A stretch of DNA of 64,000 nt, taken from positions 1-64,000 of the forward strand of contig NZ_VJMG01000055.1 in NCBI RefSeq assembly GCF_007004135.1. The letters are read 5' to 3'. Position 1 is the stretch's first letter. Every line of letters starts with the position of its first letter. The notes under the pieces are model-generated. The model was given only the letters and a program-made list of their open reading frames with translations, searched no databases and was not told where the DNA came from. Source of the stretch: Affinirhizobium straminoryzae. GTDB lineage: Bacteria; Pseudomonadota; Alphaproteobacteria; Rhizobiales; Rhizobiaceae. The position numbers and the translations under genes are program-made. This document shows, piece by piece, positions 8,575 to 19,011 of the stretch.

Positions 8575-9284
8575 GCGTGGCTCCTGTCGGTATTCGGCGT
8601 GCCGCCGAGGGGGGCATGGCGGTCAACACGGAAGGGGGCACCCCGCGTGGGTTCCACGAAGAGGCCGAGATGGGCAATGGGAAGCGGCCGGCCGATAAAG
8701 GTGGAAAAGCGGGATTCGAGAAGCGCACGCATTCCTGGGCGTGCATCTTCCGGCACGGGCCCCGTCAGCGTCATGTGAAAGCGGAATTCCTCGAAGACGT
8801 AAGGATAGCCCCATTCGTCGAGCAGGGCGCGCTGACGCTCGGTGAGCCGCTCCGGCTTGCGTCGCGCCACATCCTCCGGCGACAGCGGCGCACGAAACGG
8901 CTCGAAGGCGCGGGTGATCTCGGCGCAGAGCGCGTCGATTGCCTGCGAATCGCCGTCCGGCACCAGCGCGAAGAAGGGGCCGATCCCCGCCAGGCAGAGT
9001 TTCGGGATCGTCACAGGTGCCGTTCGATTGCAGAAGGTGTCGAAGGCTTCGGCAAGATCCTCCACCGTCTTTTCGGAGGAAAGCGTGAAGGGGGCCTTCA
9101 GCGTGGCGTGAAAGCCGTAGCGGCGCGGCTCCGCCGTCAGCGCCTGCCATTCCTCCAAGGGAAGGCCTGAATCGGCGGGTGGCGAGATACCCTGTTCCGA
9201 AAATGCGTCGCGGCCGAGCCAGAGGGCTGCGGCACGGTTCAACGGATCATCCTGGGGCGGAGCGAAATAGACGGCATGGCGCAT
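8571..9284 (-). CDS. DUF1045 protein, putative 2H phosphoesterase of phosphonate metabolism
   Basis: A 237-residue protein with the two HxT motifs of the 2H phosphoesterase fold: FHATLKAPF (H59) and FHMTLTG (H170). DUF1045 proteins are regularly found with phn genes, and a cyclic-phosphate hydrolysis role, like PhnPP-type enzymes, is a reasonable inference. The ATG at 9284 starts the conserved MRHAVYFAPP segment, but no clear ribosome binding site precedes it; a GTG at 9299 is a possible alternative. It is the first gene of the overlapping phnM-phnN transcript. Confidence 0.82.
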   Translation of the reverse strand: MRHAVYFAPPQDDPLNRAAALWLGRDAFSEQGISPPADSGLPLEEWQALTAEPRRYGFHATLKAPFTLSSEKTVEDLAEAFDTFCNRTAPVTIPKLCLAGIGPFFALVPDGDSQAIDALCAEITRAFEPFRAPLSPEDVARRKPERLTERQRALLDEWGYPYVFEEFRFHMTLTGPVPEDARPGMRALLESRFSTFIGRPLPIAHLGLFVEPTRGAPFRVDRHAPLGGTPNTDRSHA

Positions 9285-9449
9285 GAGAGGGAGACTCACC
9301 CGTGACTGGGGACTGGAAGAAGGTCCCTCTAGCGGAAAGCCGTGACGCAACGATGTCAAGCATCAACATTCCCGAAACGGATTCGTGCAACTCTTTATGC
9401 CGCTCGTGCATTGAAAGGCAGGCACGACACGCAAAACGGGAGAATTCGC

Positions 9450-9533
9450 ATGGAACCCGGCATCCTCATCGGCACCTTCCTCTCTGTCCTCGCCGCCAGC
9501 GGCCTGATCAGCGCCTACTGGTACGGCCGCTGA
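9450..9533 (+). CDS. possible 27-residue membrane micropeptide
   Basis: A short reading frame starting MEPGILIGTFLSVLAASG and ending YWYGR: one hydrophobic helix with a short acidic head and a basic tail. GGAG lies about 8 nt before the ATG. It sits alone on the plus strand in the 323-bp gap between two minus-strand genes. No family was recognised; composition and ribosome binding site are the only support. Confidence 0.42.
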   Translation: MEPGILIGTFLSVLAASGLISAYWYGR

Positions 9534-9558
9534 CGGCAGCTGCGATCCCCAATGAAAA

Positions 9559-9583
9559 GGCGCCGCCGGATGCCGGCAGCGCC
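9559..9583 (-). terminator. gpmA terminator
   Basis: An imperfect 10-bp stem (GGCGC and GCCGG arms, one C-A mismatch, 3-nt loop) followed on the minus strand by TTTTCATT, 25 nt after the gpmA stop. Confidence 0.7.
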
Positions 9584-9607
9584 TGAGAAAGACTCTGGCG
9601 GGATGTG

Positions 9608-10243
9608 TCAGTGGGCGCCGGACATGTCGCCCAGCACGTCCTTGGAGGCGACGGTCGAATCGGCATTCAGCTTGTAGACCATCGGCACACCCGTCGCGAG
9701 GTTGAGCTTCAGGATCTCTTCCTTCGACAGACGGTCGAGCACCATCACCAGCGAGCGCAGCGAATTGCCGTGGGCGGCCACCAGAACCGTTTCGCCGCGC
9801 AGCACGCGCGGAAGAATTTCCGTCATGAAATAGGGCCAGACGCGGGCGCCGGTGTCGCGCAGGGACTCGCCGCCGGGCGGCGGCACGTCATAGGAGCGGC
9901 GCCAGATGTGCACCTGCTCTTCGCCCCACTTTTCGCGGGCATCGTCCTTGTTGAGGCCGGAGAGGTCGCCGTAGTCGCGCTCGTTCAGCGCCTGGTCGCG
10001 AATGGTTTCGAGATCCGGCTGGCCGACCTTTTCGAGAACGATGCGGCAGGTCTCCTGGGCGCGCTTCAGCGCCGAGGTGAAGGCGATGTCGAACTTGATG
10101 CCGTAATCTGCCAGCGCCTGGCCGCCGGTCTCGGCTTCCTTTACGCCAAGCTCCGTCAGGTCGGGGTCCTTCCAGCCGGTGAAAAGGTTCTTCAGGTTCC
10201 AGTCGCTCTGCCCGTGGCGAACGAGGACGAGGGTTCCGCTCAT
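9608..10243 (-). CDS. gpmA: 2,3-bisphosphoglycerate-dependent phosphoglycerate mutase
   Basis: A 211-residue histidine phosphatase-fold enzyme interconverting 3- and 2-phosphoglycerate in glycolysis. The catalytic RHG (R9-H10-G11) is followed by [14 protein letters not shown] and VAAHGNSLR, which supplies the second active-site histidine. The length matches the short alphaproteobacterial form. GGAGG lies 7 nt before the ATG. The gene follows dapB with a 27-nt gap, so the two are probably co-transcribed, and it ends at a clear terminator. Confidence 0.95.
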   Translation of the reverse strand: MSGTLVLVRHGQSDWNLKNLFTGWKDPDLTELGVKEAETGGQALADYGIKFDIAFTSALKRAQETCRIVLEKVGQPDLETIRDQALNERDYGDLSGLNKDDAREKWGEEQVHIWRRSYDVPPPGGESLRDTGARVWPYFMTEILPRVLRGETVLVAAHGNSLRSLVMVLDRLSKEEILKLNLATGVPMVYKLNADSTVASKDVLGDMSGAH

Positions 10244-10270
10244 GTATGCCTCCAGTATGGGATCAAAGGA

Positions 10271-11092
10271 TCAGTGGGACAGCCCGAGGACGTCGAGCAT
10301 GGAAAACAGGCCGGGCTTCTGGTCGCGCGCCCAGAGCGCCGCCGCCACCGCGCCGCGGGCGAAGATCGAGCGGTCGAGTGCCGAGTGCGAGAGGGTAACG
10401 AGTTCGCCTTCGCCGGCCAGGATCGCCGAATGCTCGCCGACGACCGAACCGCCGCGCAGCGTGGCAAAGCCGATGGAGCCCACGGGACGGGCGCCGGTAT
10501 GGCCGTCGCGCACGCGCACCGAACTGGATTTGAGATCGATGCCGCGACCCTTCGCAGCCGCTTCGCCGAGCAGCAGCGCCGTGCCGGAGGGGGCATCCAC
10601 CTTGTGCTTGTGATGCATTTCGAGGATCTCGATGTCCCAGGCGGATGGCGGAAGCGCGCGCGCGGCTTGCTCCACGAGAACGCCGAGCAGGTTGACGCCG
10701 AGGCTCATATTGCCGGATTTCACGATGCGGGCATGGCGGGCAGCGGCTGCAATGCGCGCTTCGTCATCCTCGCCGCAACCGGTGGTGCCGATCACATGCA
10801 CGATGCGGGCCTGCGCCGCCAGCCCTGCAAATTCCACCGTGCCGGCCGGCGAGGTGAAGTCGATCACCCCATCGGCATGCAGGAAGGCCTGCAGCGGATC
10901 GCTGGTCACCGGTACGCCGAGCGTTCCCGCGCCTGCCAGTTCGCCGGCATCCTTGCCGATGAAGGGGGAACCTTCCCGCTCGATGGCGGCATGCAGCGCA
11001 ACGCCCTGCGTTTCCTTGATGACGCGGATGATGGTCTGGCCCATCCGTCCGGCGGCGCCGACCACCACCAGCTTCATGTCATGCTCGCTCAT
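10271..11092 (-). CDS. dapB: 4-hydroxy-tetrahydrodipicolinate reductase
   Basis: A 273-residue NAD(P)H-dependent reductase of the diaminopimelate/lysine pathway, which feeds peptidoglycan. The nucleotide-binding GAAGRMG (residues 12-18), the [10 protein letters not shown] segment and the catalytic [13 protein letters not shown] motif, which binds and protonates the substrate, are all present. Length is typical. A possible ribosome binding site AGGGAG lies 12 nt upstream. The ABC exporter gene lies 77 nt upstream on the same strand. Confidence 0.96.
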   Translation of the reverse strand: MSEHDMKLVVVGAAGRMGQTIIRVIKETQGVALHAAIEREGSPFIGKDAGELAGAGTLGVPVTSDPLQAFLHADGVIDFTSPAGTVEFAGLAAQARIVHVIGTTGCGEDDEARIAAAARHARIVKSGNMSLGVNLLGVLVEQAARALPPSAWDIEILEMHHKHKVDAPSGTALLLGEAAAKGRGIDLKSSSVRVRDGHTGARPVGSIGFATLRGGSVVGEHSAILAGEGELVTLSHSALDRSIFARGAVAAALWARDQKPGLFSMLDVLGLSH

Positions 11093-11169
11093 GCGGAAAT
11101 GCGGCTCCCTGTCGTGTGGATCTGGCGTGGCGAAGGGCTCGCCGGAAGGTGCGGTCCATGGGGCGCCCG

Positions 11170-12957
11170 TCAGACGGGCGCCTGCAGATTGTTGAGGCGA
11201 GCGTAAAGCCCGTCCGGGCGGCGCGCAAGGCTCTCGTGGTTGCCTTCCTCCATCACCCGTCCCTCGGCCATCACGATGATCTTGTCGGCCTTGACGATGG
11301 TGGAGAGGCGATGGGCGACGACGACGACGGTGCGGCCCTTCATGGCCGTGTCGAGCGCCTTCTGCACGGCCGCCTCCGATTCGTTGTCCAGCGCCGAGGT
11401 CGCCTCGTCGAGGAGCAGGATCGGTGCCCGGCGGACCAGCGCGCGGGCAATCGACAGGCGCTGGCGCTGGCCACCGGACAGCGTCACGCCGTTTTCGCCG
11501 ACCGGCGTCTCGTAGCTCTGCGGCTGGGCCAGGATGAAGTCATGGGCGTAGGCGAGGCGCGCGGCCTCCTCCACCTCCGCATCACTCGCCTCCGGGCGTC
11601 CGTAGCGGATGTTGTCGCGGATCGTGCCCTCGAACAGGTAGGGCTGCTGCGACACATAAGCCAGGTGTTGGCGCAGCGACGCCTTCGTGACCTGCGAAAT
11701 GTCCTGGCCATCGATCAGAATGGCGCCTTCGGACGGGTCATAGAAACGCGGAATGAGCGAGATGATGGTCGATTTTCCGGCACCGGAGGGGCCGACAAGC
11801 GCTGTCGTCTTGCCGCCTTCGGCGACAATGTCGACGGCTTTCAGGATCGCGTCGCCCTCGCCGTAGCGGAAGGTGACACCCTTCAGTTCCACGCGGGCCT
11901 CGCTCACCACCAGGTCCGGCGCGCCGGGCCGCTCGCGCTGCTGCGGCTGCAGGTCGAGAAGCGCGTAGATCATCCGGGCATTCACGACGGCACGTTCCAT
12001 CTGCACCTGCAGCTTGGCGAGCCGGCGGGCCGGATCATAGGCCATCAGCAGCGCGGTGATGAAGGCGAAGAAGGCGCCCGGCGGTACGCCATCATAGATC
12101 GAGCGGAAGGCGGCATAGCCGACGACGCTGGAAATCGACAGGCCGGCAAAGGTTTCGGTCAGCGGCGAGGTGCGTTCCGTCAGCCGGGCAATGCGGTTGG
12201 AACGGTTTTCGGCGGCATCGATGATGCCGTTGACCTTGCGGCTGAGTTCCTCTTCCATCGTGAAGGCCTTGACGATGGCAATACCCTGAATGGTTTCCTG
12301 CATCGCGCCGAGCACGTGGCTGTTCAGCTCGACCGATTCGCGGGTGGCGCTGCGCAGGCGCCTCGAGACGTAGCGCAAGGCATAGAGCAGCGGCGGCGCC
12401 ACGCCGAAGACGATCAGCGACAGGATCGGATCCTTGGTGATCATCACGAAGATCAGCGCGATCAGGCTGAGAAAATCGCGGGCGGTCGAGGTGACCGTGA
12501 GGTTCAGGACGTCGCGGATGCCGTTGACGTTCTGGCTGATCTGGGCGGCGAGATGCGCCGAGCGGGACTCGCTGTAGAAGCCGACCGACAGCTTCATCAG
12601 GTGGGTATAGAGCCGCTTCTGATATTGTGCGACGATGTTGTTGCCGATCTTGGAGAGCGTGACGGCCTGCCCGTAGCTCGCCAGGCCTCGCAGAACGAAG
12701 GCGATGAAGATCGCGCCACAGATGATCCAGACCAGATCGGCGCGCTTGTTGGCGAAGGCCTCGTTCACCACCGATTCCATGATCCAGGCGGTAAAGGCGG
12801 TCGATAGAGCCACGGCGACGAGACACAGAATGGCGAAAAGATAACCGCGCACATGTTCACGGCCGTTTTCGGCGATGATGCGTTTCAGCACGCTGGTCAA
12901 CGTACCGGAATCGAGCTGTGCATTGCGTTGCTGGGCTTTTTCGGCTTCTTCCAACAA
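11170..12957 (-). CDS. ABC exporter, fused permease and ATPase (MsbA/LipA-type)
   Basis: A 595-residue half-transporter in the inner membrane. About six membrane helices fill residues 35-330, followed by an ATPase domain with Walker [10 protein letters not shown] (near 390), signature LSGGQRQR (near 490), Walker [13 protein letters not shown] and switch histidine AHRLS. The family exports lipids or drugs as a homodimer; the substrate cannot be read from sequence. The start codon appears to be TTG at 12957, preceded by AGGA with 5 nt spacing; no in-frame ATG or GTG exists upstream, and the first internal Met falls inside the membrane domain. It sits between glk and dapB. Confidence 0.9.
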   Translation of the reverse strand: MLEEAEKAQQRNAQLDSGTLTSVLKRIIAENGREHVRGYLFAILCLVAVALSTAFTAWIMESVVNEAFANKRADLVWIICGAIFIAFVLRGLASYGQAVTLSKIGNNIVAQYQKRLYTHLMKLSVGFYSESRSAHLAAQISQNVNGIRDVLNLTVTSTARDFLSLIALIFVMITKDPILSLIVFGVAPPLLYALRYVSRRLRSATRESVELNSHVLGAMQETIQGIAIVKAFTMEEELSRKVNGIIDAAENRSNRIARLTERTSPLTETFAGLSISSVVGYAAFRSIYDGVPPGAFFAFITALLMAYDPARRLAKLQVQMERAVVNARMIYALLDLQPQQRERPGAPDLVVSEARVELKGVTFRYGEGDAILKAVDIVAEGGKTTALVGPSGAGKSTIISLIPRFYDPSEGAILIDGQDISQVTKASLRQHLAYVSQQPYLFEGTIRDNIRYGRPEASDAEVEEAARLAYAHDFILAQPQSYETPVGENGVTLSGGQRQRLSIARALVRRAPILLLDEATSALDNESEAAVQKALDTAMKGRTVVVVAHRLSTIVKADKIIVMAEGRVMEEGNHESLARRPDGLYARLNNLQAPV

Positions 12958-13080
12958 GATGGTCCTATCATAGAACGCGGCATTCTTGTCCGCGAGGCGG
13001 TCTTACCCAGTCGCGGCAGGCTTGGCTAGCGCCCGGCCACGATTCCGGGTTCCTGTTGCATTCGCGCCTTGATCCTGCGC

Positions 13081-14103
13081 TCAACCGCGCCAGCGGCGTC
13101 CGTCTGTCGAGATGCCGAAATGGCCGGGCGTGCGGGCAAACGAGGCAAGACCGGCGAGTGCTGCCTGCGGATGGGTGACGACGAAGGTCGGGATATGCCG
13201 CATCAGCGCCGTGTGCGGGGCCTTGTCCTCGAAGGCGGCGCGGAATTCCGGGCGCTTGAGGGCAGGCACGATCTTCTGCGAGATGCCGCCGGCCAGATAG
13301 ACGCCGCCCTTCGCCATCATCACCAGCGCCATGTCGCCGGCCACACGGCCGAGATAGGTGACGAACAGCACCAGCGTTTCGGCCGCCTGGGCGTTCTCGC
13401 CGGACAGGCCGTGGGCCGTGATATCCGCCGGCACGGACAAGACCGGCGCGACGCCATCAGCGGCGCAGACGGCGCGGTAAAGGTTCACGAGACCGCGTCC
13501 GCAGAGGATCTGTTCGGCCGAAACACGGCCCTCGATGCGCTCGATATGCGGAAACACCGCGGCATCACGCGCCGTGCGCGGACCGAGATCCACATGGCCG
13601 CCTTCGCCGGGCACCGGAAACCACATGTCGCGGGCATGCACGAGGCCGGCAACCCCAAGCCCGGTTCCGGGGCCTAGCACCACGCGCGAGGCCAGCGGCG
13701 CGGAGGAGACGGTGCCGACCGTCTCGCGCGCCTCTTCCGGCAGTGTCGCGACCGCCAGCGCCTGCGCCTCGAAATCGTTGATGACGAGAACGTCGCCGAA
13801 GCCGAGGTCGCCGATCAGGATCTTCGGCCGAACCACCCAGTCGCAATTGGTGAGCGGAATCTCGTCGCCCTCGATCGGACCGGCAATGGCCAGGATTGCC
13901 GAGCGCGGCTTCATCGATGTCTTGTCCAGCACGTCCTTCTGGATGGCTTCCTCGATGGTCGGGAAATCGGCCGTACGGATATTGGGAAACTGCATCGGTT
14001 CTGCGAAGGCGTCCGTCAGGATCCAGAACCGCGCATTGGTGCCGCCGATGTCGCCGATCAGGATCGGGAAGGCGGGCTTGTCAGTGTCCAGCGTTCTTGC
14101 CAT
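13081..14103 (-). CDS. glk: glucokinase
   Basis: A 340-residue ATP-dependent glucose kinase of the bacterial Glk family, feeding glucose into the Entner-Doudoroff and pentose phosphate routes. The phosphate-binding GDIGGTNAR (residues 17-25), the sugar-binding VINDFEAQA and the second ATP motif [11 protein letters not shown] are present, and [10 protein letters not shown] contains the metal/sugar-site residues. The ATG at 14103 gives the length usual for rhizobial Glk; an in-frame ATG at 14133 would add ten residues. mgsA ends 75 nt upstream, which suggests one transcript. Confidence 0.94.
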   Translation of the reverse strand: MARTLDTDKPAFPILIGDIGGTNARFWILTDAFAEPMQFPNIRTADFPTIEEAIQKDVLDKTSMKPRSAILAIAGPIEGDEIPLTNCDWVVRPKILIGDLGFGDVLVINDFEAQALAVATLPEEARETVGTVSSAPLASRVVLGPGTGLGVAGLVHARDMWFPVPGEGGHVDLGPRTARDAAVFPHIERIEGRVSAEQILCGRGLVNLYRAVCAADGVAPVLSVPADITAHGLSGENAQAAETLVLFVTYLGRVAGDMALVMMAKGGVYLAGGISQKIVPALKRPEFRAAFEDKAPHTALMRHIPTFVVTHPQAALAGLASFARTPGHFGISTDGRRWRG

Positions 14104-14178
14104 CACAAAGGTTCCGTCGTTGCAGCCGTTCATCGGCCTATTCGCGCCAGGGTTTCACCGGCGGTTCTAGCGGTGGTC

Positions 14179-14553
14179 TTACTGGAAATCGATCAGCTTT
14201 TCAGCCGTGGCGCGGTTGAGGGCCATCGGAATGTCGTAGACGGTGGCGAGCCGCGTCAATGCCTTGACATCCACGTCATGGGGCAGCGGCGTCAGGGGAT
14301 CGGTGAAGAAGATCAGCATCGAGACTTCGCCGGTGGCGATCATCGCGCCGATCTGCTGGTCGCCACCGAGCGGACCGCTTTTCAGCCGCGTCACGTCGAG
14401 GCTCGGCGCTGCCTCCAGCACGCGTCCGCCCGTCGTGCCCGTCGCGACGATGCGAAACTGCGACAGTGCCCTCTCGTGCTGTCTGGCGAAGGCGGCCATC
14501 TCGTCCTTCTTCTGGTCATGCGCGATGAGTGCGATGCAGGGTCTGTCCGCCAC
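14179..14553 (-). CDS. mgsA: methylglyoxal synthase
   Basis: A 124-residue enzyme that turns dihydroxyacetone phosphate into methylglyoxal and phosphate, bypassing lower glycolysis when phosphate is short. The active-site segments [11 protein letters not shown] and [16 protein letters not shown] are conserved, including the catalytic aspartates. The start codon is GTG at 14553, well supported by AAGGA 7 nt upstream. Placed directly before glk, it joins a safety valve of glycolysis to the entry enzyme. Confidence 0.94.
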   Translation of the reverse strand: MADRPCIALIAHDQKKDEMAAFARQHERALSQFRIVATGTTGGRVLEAAPSLDVTRLKSGPLGGDQQIGAMIATGEVSMLIFFTDPLTPLPHDVDVKALTRLATVYDIPMALNRATAEKLIDFQ

Positions 14554-14697
14554 GGGCCTATCCTTGGATGTTCCTCTCCAGGCCGGTTTCTATACCGAAC
14601 AGGGGGCGCAAGAAAAGGCTTTAAAACGATTTATATGCGGATCGCCGGTGGCATTCACCCTGGCTGTCGCGCGCCTGCCGCAAGGGTGTTCCACGCT

Positions 14698-15729
14698 TTA
14701 CTGCGCGGGCCTTGCGCGCGGCATCGGCACGTCTTCCGAGGGCGTGGGGCCATTCGCGTCATCCGCCTCCGGCCCGGCCTGCATCGGCGCCATGGCGGCG
14801 CTTGGCATTGTCCCGGCGGCGGCCGGTGCCGACAGCAGGGCAGCGCAGGCGCGTGGCAGATCCGACACCATCACCGGGCGCGGCGGCGCCGGAGGCTTCT
14901 TCTTCGGATCGGGTTTGGCCCAGGGCTCGTCAGTGAACCACCAGGCAAGCGACTTGTCGCAGCCGTCGCCGGCTGCCACCGGCGCCTGCGGCTTGCAGCT
15001 GGCAAGGCCGGGCGGGCAGGTGAGGCGGATGTGGAAGTGTTCGTCATGGCCGTACATCGGCCGCACCTTGCCGAGCAGCGACCGGTCGCCGGTCCAGCTC
15101 TCACAGAGCTTCTTCTTGATCGCCGGATTGACGAAGATGCGTTCCACCTGCGGATAGCTTGCCGCCGTCATCACCAGCCGCGCGGCCGTCGGCGTGAACC
15201 TGCGGGTATCGACGGTCAGGAACTTGCTCTTGTCCAGCATCGAGGTGAAGGGCAGCGTTTCGCGCTGCTGGCGGGTCAGACGCTGCTCCGGCATCGGTGT
15301 GAACCAGACATCCACATCGAGCCCGATCTGGTGCGAGGCATGGCCGGAGGCCATTGGCCCGCCGCGCGGCTGCGACATGTCGCCGACGAGGATGCCGTTG
15401 CCCCAGCCGATGCGCGCCGCATCCTGCGACAGGCGCTCCAGCAGGGAAACCGTTTGCGGCATGCCCCAGTGGCGGTTGCGCGACAGGCGCATGGCCTGCC
15501 AGTGCGGCCCGTCATCGCCAAGCGCCACGGCACCCGAAATGCAGCCTTTGGCATAGGAACCAATCGGCGTGGGAGCGCCGCCGCTGGGGGCGGCAACGGC
15601 ACCAAAGGCCTTCTTGGCCTCCTGATCGGCAAGGGCAGCCGCCGGAAAGGTGGCGGGAAGCGAAAAGGCCGTCAACAACAGAAGCGCGGTGGCGGCCATG
15701 CGGCGGGACAGGGGGCAAGACGTCGGCAT
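14698..15729 (-). CDS. mepA: penicillin-insensitive murein endopeptidase
   Basis: A 343-residue periplasmic LAS-type metallopeptidase that cuts D-Ala-meso-DAP cross-links in peptidoglycan. An N-terminal signal peptide (about 1-35, ending near AALADQ) precedes the zinc-ligand motifs SGHASHQIGLDVDVW and YGHDEHFHIRL. Six to seven cysteines in the C-terminal half fit periplasmic disulfides. A proline- and alanine-rich tail of about 70 residues, of low complexity, follows the catalytic domain. It is transcribed toward mgsA with a 144-nt gap and away from yejA. Confidence 0.93.
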   Translation of the reverse strand: MPTSCPLSRRMAATALLLLTAFSLPATFPAAALADQEAKKAFGAVAAPSGGAPTPIGSYAKGCISGAVALGDDGPHWQAMRLSRNRHWGMPQTVSLLERLSQDAARIGWGNGILVGDMSQPRGGPMASGHASHQIGLDVDVWFTPMPEQRLTRQQRETLPFTSMLDKSKFLTVDTRRFTPTAARLVMTAASYPQVERIFVNPAIKKKLCESWTGDRSLLGKVRPMYGHDEHFHIRLTCPPGLASCKPQAPVAAGDGCDKSLAWWFTDEPWAKPDPKKKPPAPPRPVMVSDLPRACAALLSAPAAAGTMPSAAMAPMQAGPEADDANGPTPSEDVPMPRARPAQ

Positions 15730-15946
15730 CAGATCCAGGACTGCGAGAAGCGGCGGAGGCGCCCGCCGGGTTGCGCCCGATTCTAGACTGATTTGGGCGT
15801 ATGGTGAATGCTCACCCGATGAGGAAGGCGAGACGATGGCGCATTTCCTTCTAGATCGTCAAAAGCTTGTGAGGCAAGGCAGGCTGTACTCTGGCCGGCT
15901 TTGCCTTATGCTTCGGAGAATTCAACAACGACGAAGGGACCGGTGA

Positions 15947-17785
15947 ATGCTGCTGGCGCGCATCCGCAAGACATGTCTGGTTTTGACCTGTGCCGCGATG
16001 GCACTCGTTCCGATCGCGGCAGCCGCCGAAGAGCAGACATGGCACCATGCGATCGGCACGCTGGAGCCACCGAAGCTGCCCGCCGATTTCAAAGCGCTTC
16101 CCTACGTGAATACCAAGGCGCCGAAACAGGGCGAACTGAAGCTTGCGGACGAAGGCACCTATGACAATTTCAATCCGCTGGTGGACAAGGGCAATCCGGC
16201 CTCCGGCACGGGACTTCTCTTCGATACGCTGCTGACCTCCTCCGAGGACGAGATCGGCGTGCGCTACGGCCTGCTGGCCGAGGCTCTGACCTGGCCGGAA
16301 GATCGCTCCTCCGTGACCTTCCGGCTGCGGCCAGAGGCAAAGTGGGCGGATGGCCAGCCGGTGACGCCGGATGATGTGGTCTTCAGCTTCGAGAGCGCCA
16401 AGGCCAACAGCAATCTGCTCGCCAATTACTATCGTCATGTCACCTCAGCCGAAAAGACTGGCGAGCGCGAGGTCACCTTCCGCTTCGACGAGAAGAACAA
16501 CAAGGAACTGCCCGCCATCGTCGGCGAGTTCCCGATCCTGCCCAAGCACTGGTACGCGGCAAAGGATGCAAAAGGCAATCCGCGCGATGTCTCCAAAGGC
16601 AGCCTCGAGCCGCCGATGGGCTCCGGCCCCTATCGGATCGCCTCCTTCCAGGCAGGCGCCACCATCCGCTACGAATTGCGTGAGGATTATTGGGGCAAGG
16701 ACCTGCCGATCAATATCGGGCAGAACAATTTCCGGGTGATCAGCTATACCTATTTCGCCGACAGTGACGTCGAGTTTGAGGCCTTCCGGGCCGGCAACAT
16801 CGATTATCGGCAGGAAAACAGCTCCAGCCGCTGGGCGACCCGCTATGATTTCGATGCGGTCAAGGATGGCCGCATCAAGCGCGAGGCGCTGCCCAATGCC
16901 TTCCGCGCCCGTGGCATTATGCAGGCCTATGTGCCCAACCTCAGGCGTGACCAGTTCAAGGATGCGCGTGTTCGCGAGGCCTTGAACTATGCCTATGACT
17001 TCGAGGATCTGAACAAGAATCTTGCCTATGGCGGGCTGAAGCGTGTCGACAGCTTTTTCTGGGGCACGGATCTGGCCTCGTCCGGCCTGCCGCAGGGCAA
17101 GGAACTGGAGATCCTCGACAGCCTCAAGGACAAGGTGCCGGCCCGTGTCTTCACCGAACCCTACACCAACCCGGTGAATGGCGATCCGCAGAAGGTGCGC
17201 GACAACCTGCGCAAGGCGATCGCGCTGTTCAAGGAGGCGGGCTGGGAGCTGAAGGGCAACCGCATGGTCAACGTCAAGACCGGCCAGCCGATGCGCTTCG
17301 AGATCCTGCTCAACAATCCCTCCATGGAACGCACCGTGCTGCCCTATGTGGCAAGTCTCAAGAAGATCGGCATCGATGCCAGCATCCGCACCGTGGATTC
17401 CTCGCAATATGTCAACCGCGTGCGCGCCTTCGACTTCGACATGATCTTCGGCGTCTGGGCCCAGACGATGGATCCCGGCAACGACCAGCTGGTCTACTGG
17501 GGGTCTGCCGCCGCCAGCCAGCCGGGCTCGATGAACTATGCCGGCATTGCCGATCCGGCGGTCGATGACCTGATCCGCCGGATCATCCAGGCTCCGACGC
17601 GCGAAGATCAGGTGGCCGCGGTGCATGCGCTCGACCGCGTGCTGCTGGCCAACCACTTCGTCATTCCGATGTTCTATTCCGGCGAAAGCAAGATCGCCTA
17701 CTGGGCCAAGCTTGCCCATCCGGAACCGCTTCCGGAATATGGCATCGGCTTCCCCGCCCTCTGGTGGGCCAAGGGTGCGGAATGA
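15947..17785 (+). CDS. yejA: periplasmic oligopeptide-binding protein YejA
   Basis: A 612-residue family 5 solute-binding protein with an N-terminal signal peptide (cleaved near AAAAEEQ). The composition and the opening WHHAIGTLEPPKLPADFK fit YejA, which binds peptides including microcin C and, in rhizobia, is linked to resistance to host antimicrobial peptides. AGGGA lies about 8 nt before the ATG. It heads the yejABEF set; a 140-nt gap separates it from yejB, with no clear terminator seen. Confidence 0.92.
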   Translation: MLLARIRKTCLVLTCAAMALVPIAAAAEEQTWHHAIGTLEPPKLPADFKALPYVNTKAPKQGELKLADEGTYDNFNPLVDKGNPASGTGLLFDTLLTSSEDEIGVRYGLLAEALTWPEDRSSVTFRLRPEAKWADGQPVTPDDVVFSFESAKANSNLLANYYRHVTSAEKTGEREVTFRFDEKNNKELPAIVGEFPILPKHWYAAKDAKGNPRDVSKGSLEPPMGSGPYRIASFQAGATIRYELREDYWGKDLPINIGQNNFRVISYTYFADSDVEFEAFRAGNIDYRQENSSSRWATRYDFDAVKDGRIKREALPNAFRARGIMQAYVPNLRRDQFKDARVREALNYAYDFEDLNKNLAYGGLKRVDSFFWGTDLASSGLPQGKELEILDSLKDKVPARVFTEPYTNPVNGDPQKVRDNLRKAIALFKEAGWELKGNRMVNVKTGQPMRFEILLNNPSMERTVLPYVASLKKIGIDASIRTVDSSQYVNRVRAFDFDMIFGVWAQTMDPGNDQLVYWGSAAASQPGSMNYAGIADPAVDDLIRRIIQAPTREDQVAAVHALDRVLLANHFVIPMFYSGESKIAYWAKLAHPEPLPEYGIGFPALWWAKGAE

Positions 17786-17925
17786 ACCGCTAAAATGCTT
17801 GTGCGACGGCGGCCGGACAGGCCACATAGAGACATGCTGATTCTTGCCCCAGTCACGACGAAGGAACCGGACCCCCTGATGCCGAACGAGATCTGCGGCG
17901 CTGACCGCCGAACGGGAGACGCCTG

Positions 17926-19011
17926 ATGGGAGCCTATATCCTTCGCCGTCTTCTCCTGATGATCCCGACCATCATCGGCATCATGGGCATTTCCTTCCTC
18001 GTGGTGCAGTTTGCGCCCGGCGGGCCGGTGGAACAGGTGATCGCCCAGATCCAGGGATCCGACAGCGGCGACCGCCTGTCCGGTGGCGCGTCGGATCTGC
18101 AGCCGGCCGGCGGCGGCGGCGAGGAGGCGCGCTACCGTGGTGCGCAGGGTCTCGATCCCGAACTGATTGCCCGGCTGGAAAAGCAGTTCGGCTTCGACAA
18201 GCCGCCGCTCACCCGCTTCCTCGACATGATGTGGAACTATATCCGTTTCGATTTCGGCGAGAGCTTCTTCCGCAACACGCCGGTGCTCGATCTCATCATC
18301 GACAAGCTGCCGGTCTCGATGTCGCTTGGCGTCTGGATCATGATCGCTTCCTATGCGATCTCGATTCCGCTCGGCATCCGCAAGGCGGTGAAGGACGGCT
18401 CGACCTTCGACGTCTGGACTTCCGGCATCATCATCATCGGCTATGCGGTGCCGAGCTTCCTGTTCGGCATCCTGCTGATCGTGCTGTTTGCCGGCGGCTC
18501 CTTCTTCGACTGGTTCCCGCTGCGCGGCCTCGTGTCGGACAACTGGAGCGACCTGCCCTGGTGGCAGAAGATCCTCGACTATTTCTGGCATCTGACGCTG
18601 CCGCTGATCGCGCTGTCGCTCTCGGCCTTTGCCACCACGACCCTGCTGACGAAGAACTCCTTCATCGACGAGATCAAGAAGCAATATGTGGTGACCGCGC
18701 GCGCCAAGGGCCTCAGTGAACGGCGGGTGCTCTATGGCCATGTCTTTCGCAATGCCATGCTGATCGTGATCGCCGGCTTTCCGGCCTCCTTCATCTCGGC
18801 CTTCTTCACCGGTTCGCTCCTGATCGAGAACATCTTTTCGCTCGATGGGCTCGGCCGCCTCGGCTATCTCGCCGTCATCAACCGCGATTATCCGATCGTG
18901 TTCGGCACGCTCTACATCTTCTCGCTGCTCGGCCTCGTCGTCGGTCTGGTGTCCGACCTGATCTACACCTGGATCGACCCGCGCATCGATTTTGAAAAGA
19001 GGGAGGTGTGA
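17926..19011 (+). CDS. yejB: peptide ABC transporter permease YejB
   Basis: A 361-residue inner-membrane protein of the DppB type with about six helices and the EAA-loop region ([18 protein letters not shown]) that contacts the ATPase. A periplasmic insertion of about 40 residues, rich in G, A and S, follows the first helix, as in other YejB proteins. GGGAGA lies 7 nt before the ATG. Its stop overlaps the yejE start by one base (TGATG). Confidence 0.94.
   Translation: MGAYILRRLLLMIPTIIGIMGISFLVVQFAPGGPVEQVIAQIQGSDSGDRLSGGASDLQPAGGGGEEARYRGAQGLDPELIARLEKQFGFDKPPLTRFLDMMWNYIRFDFGESFFRNTPVLDLIIDKLPVSMSLGVWIMIASYAISIPLGIRKAVKDGSTFDVWTSGIIIIGYAVPSFLFGILLIVLFAGGSFFDWFPLRGLVSDNWSDLPWWQKILDYFWHLTLPLIALSLSAFATTTLLTKNSFIDEIKKQYVVTARAKGLSERRVLYGHVFRNAMLIVIAGFPASFISAFFTGSLLIENIFSLDGLGRLGYLAVINRDYPIVFGTLYIFSLLGLVVGLVSDLIYTWIDPRIDFEKREV

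Noticed and set aside
11116..12807. 563-residue open frame on the plus strand
   Set aside because: Opposite the ABC exporter, whose motifs are all intact; no domain visible.
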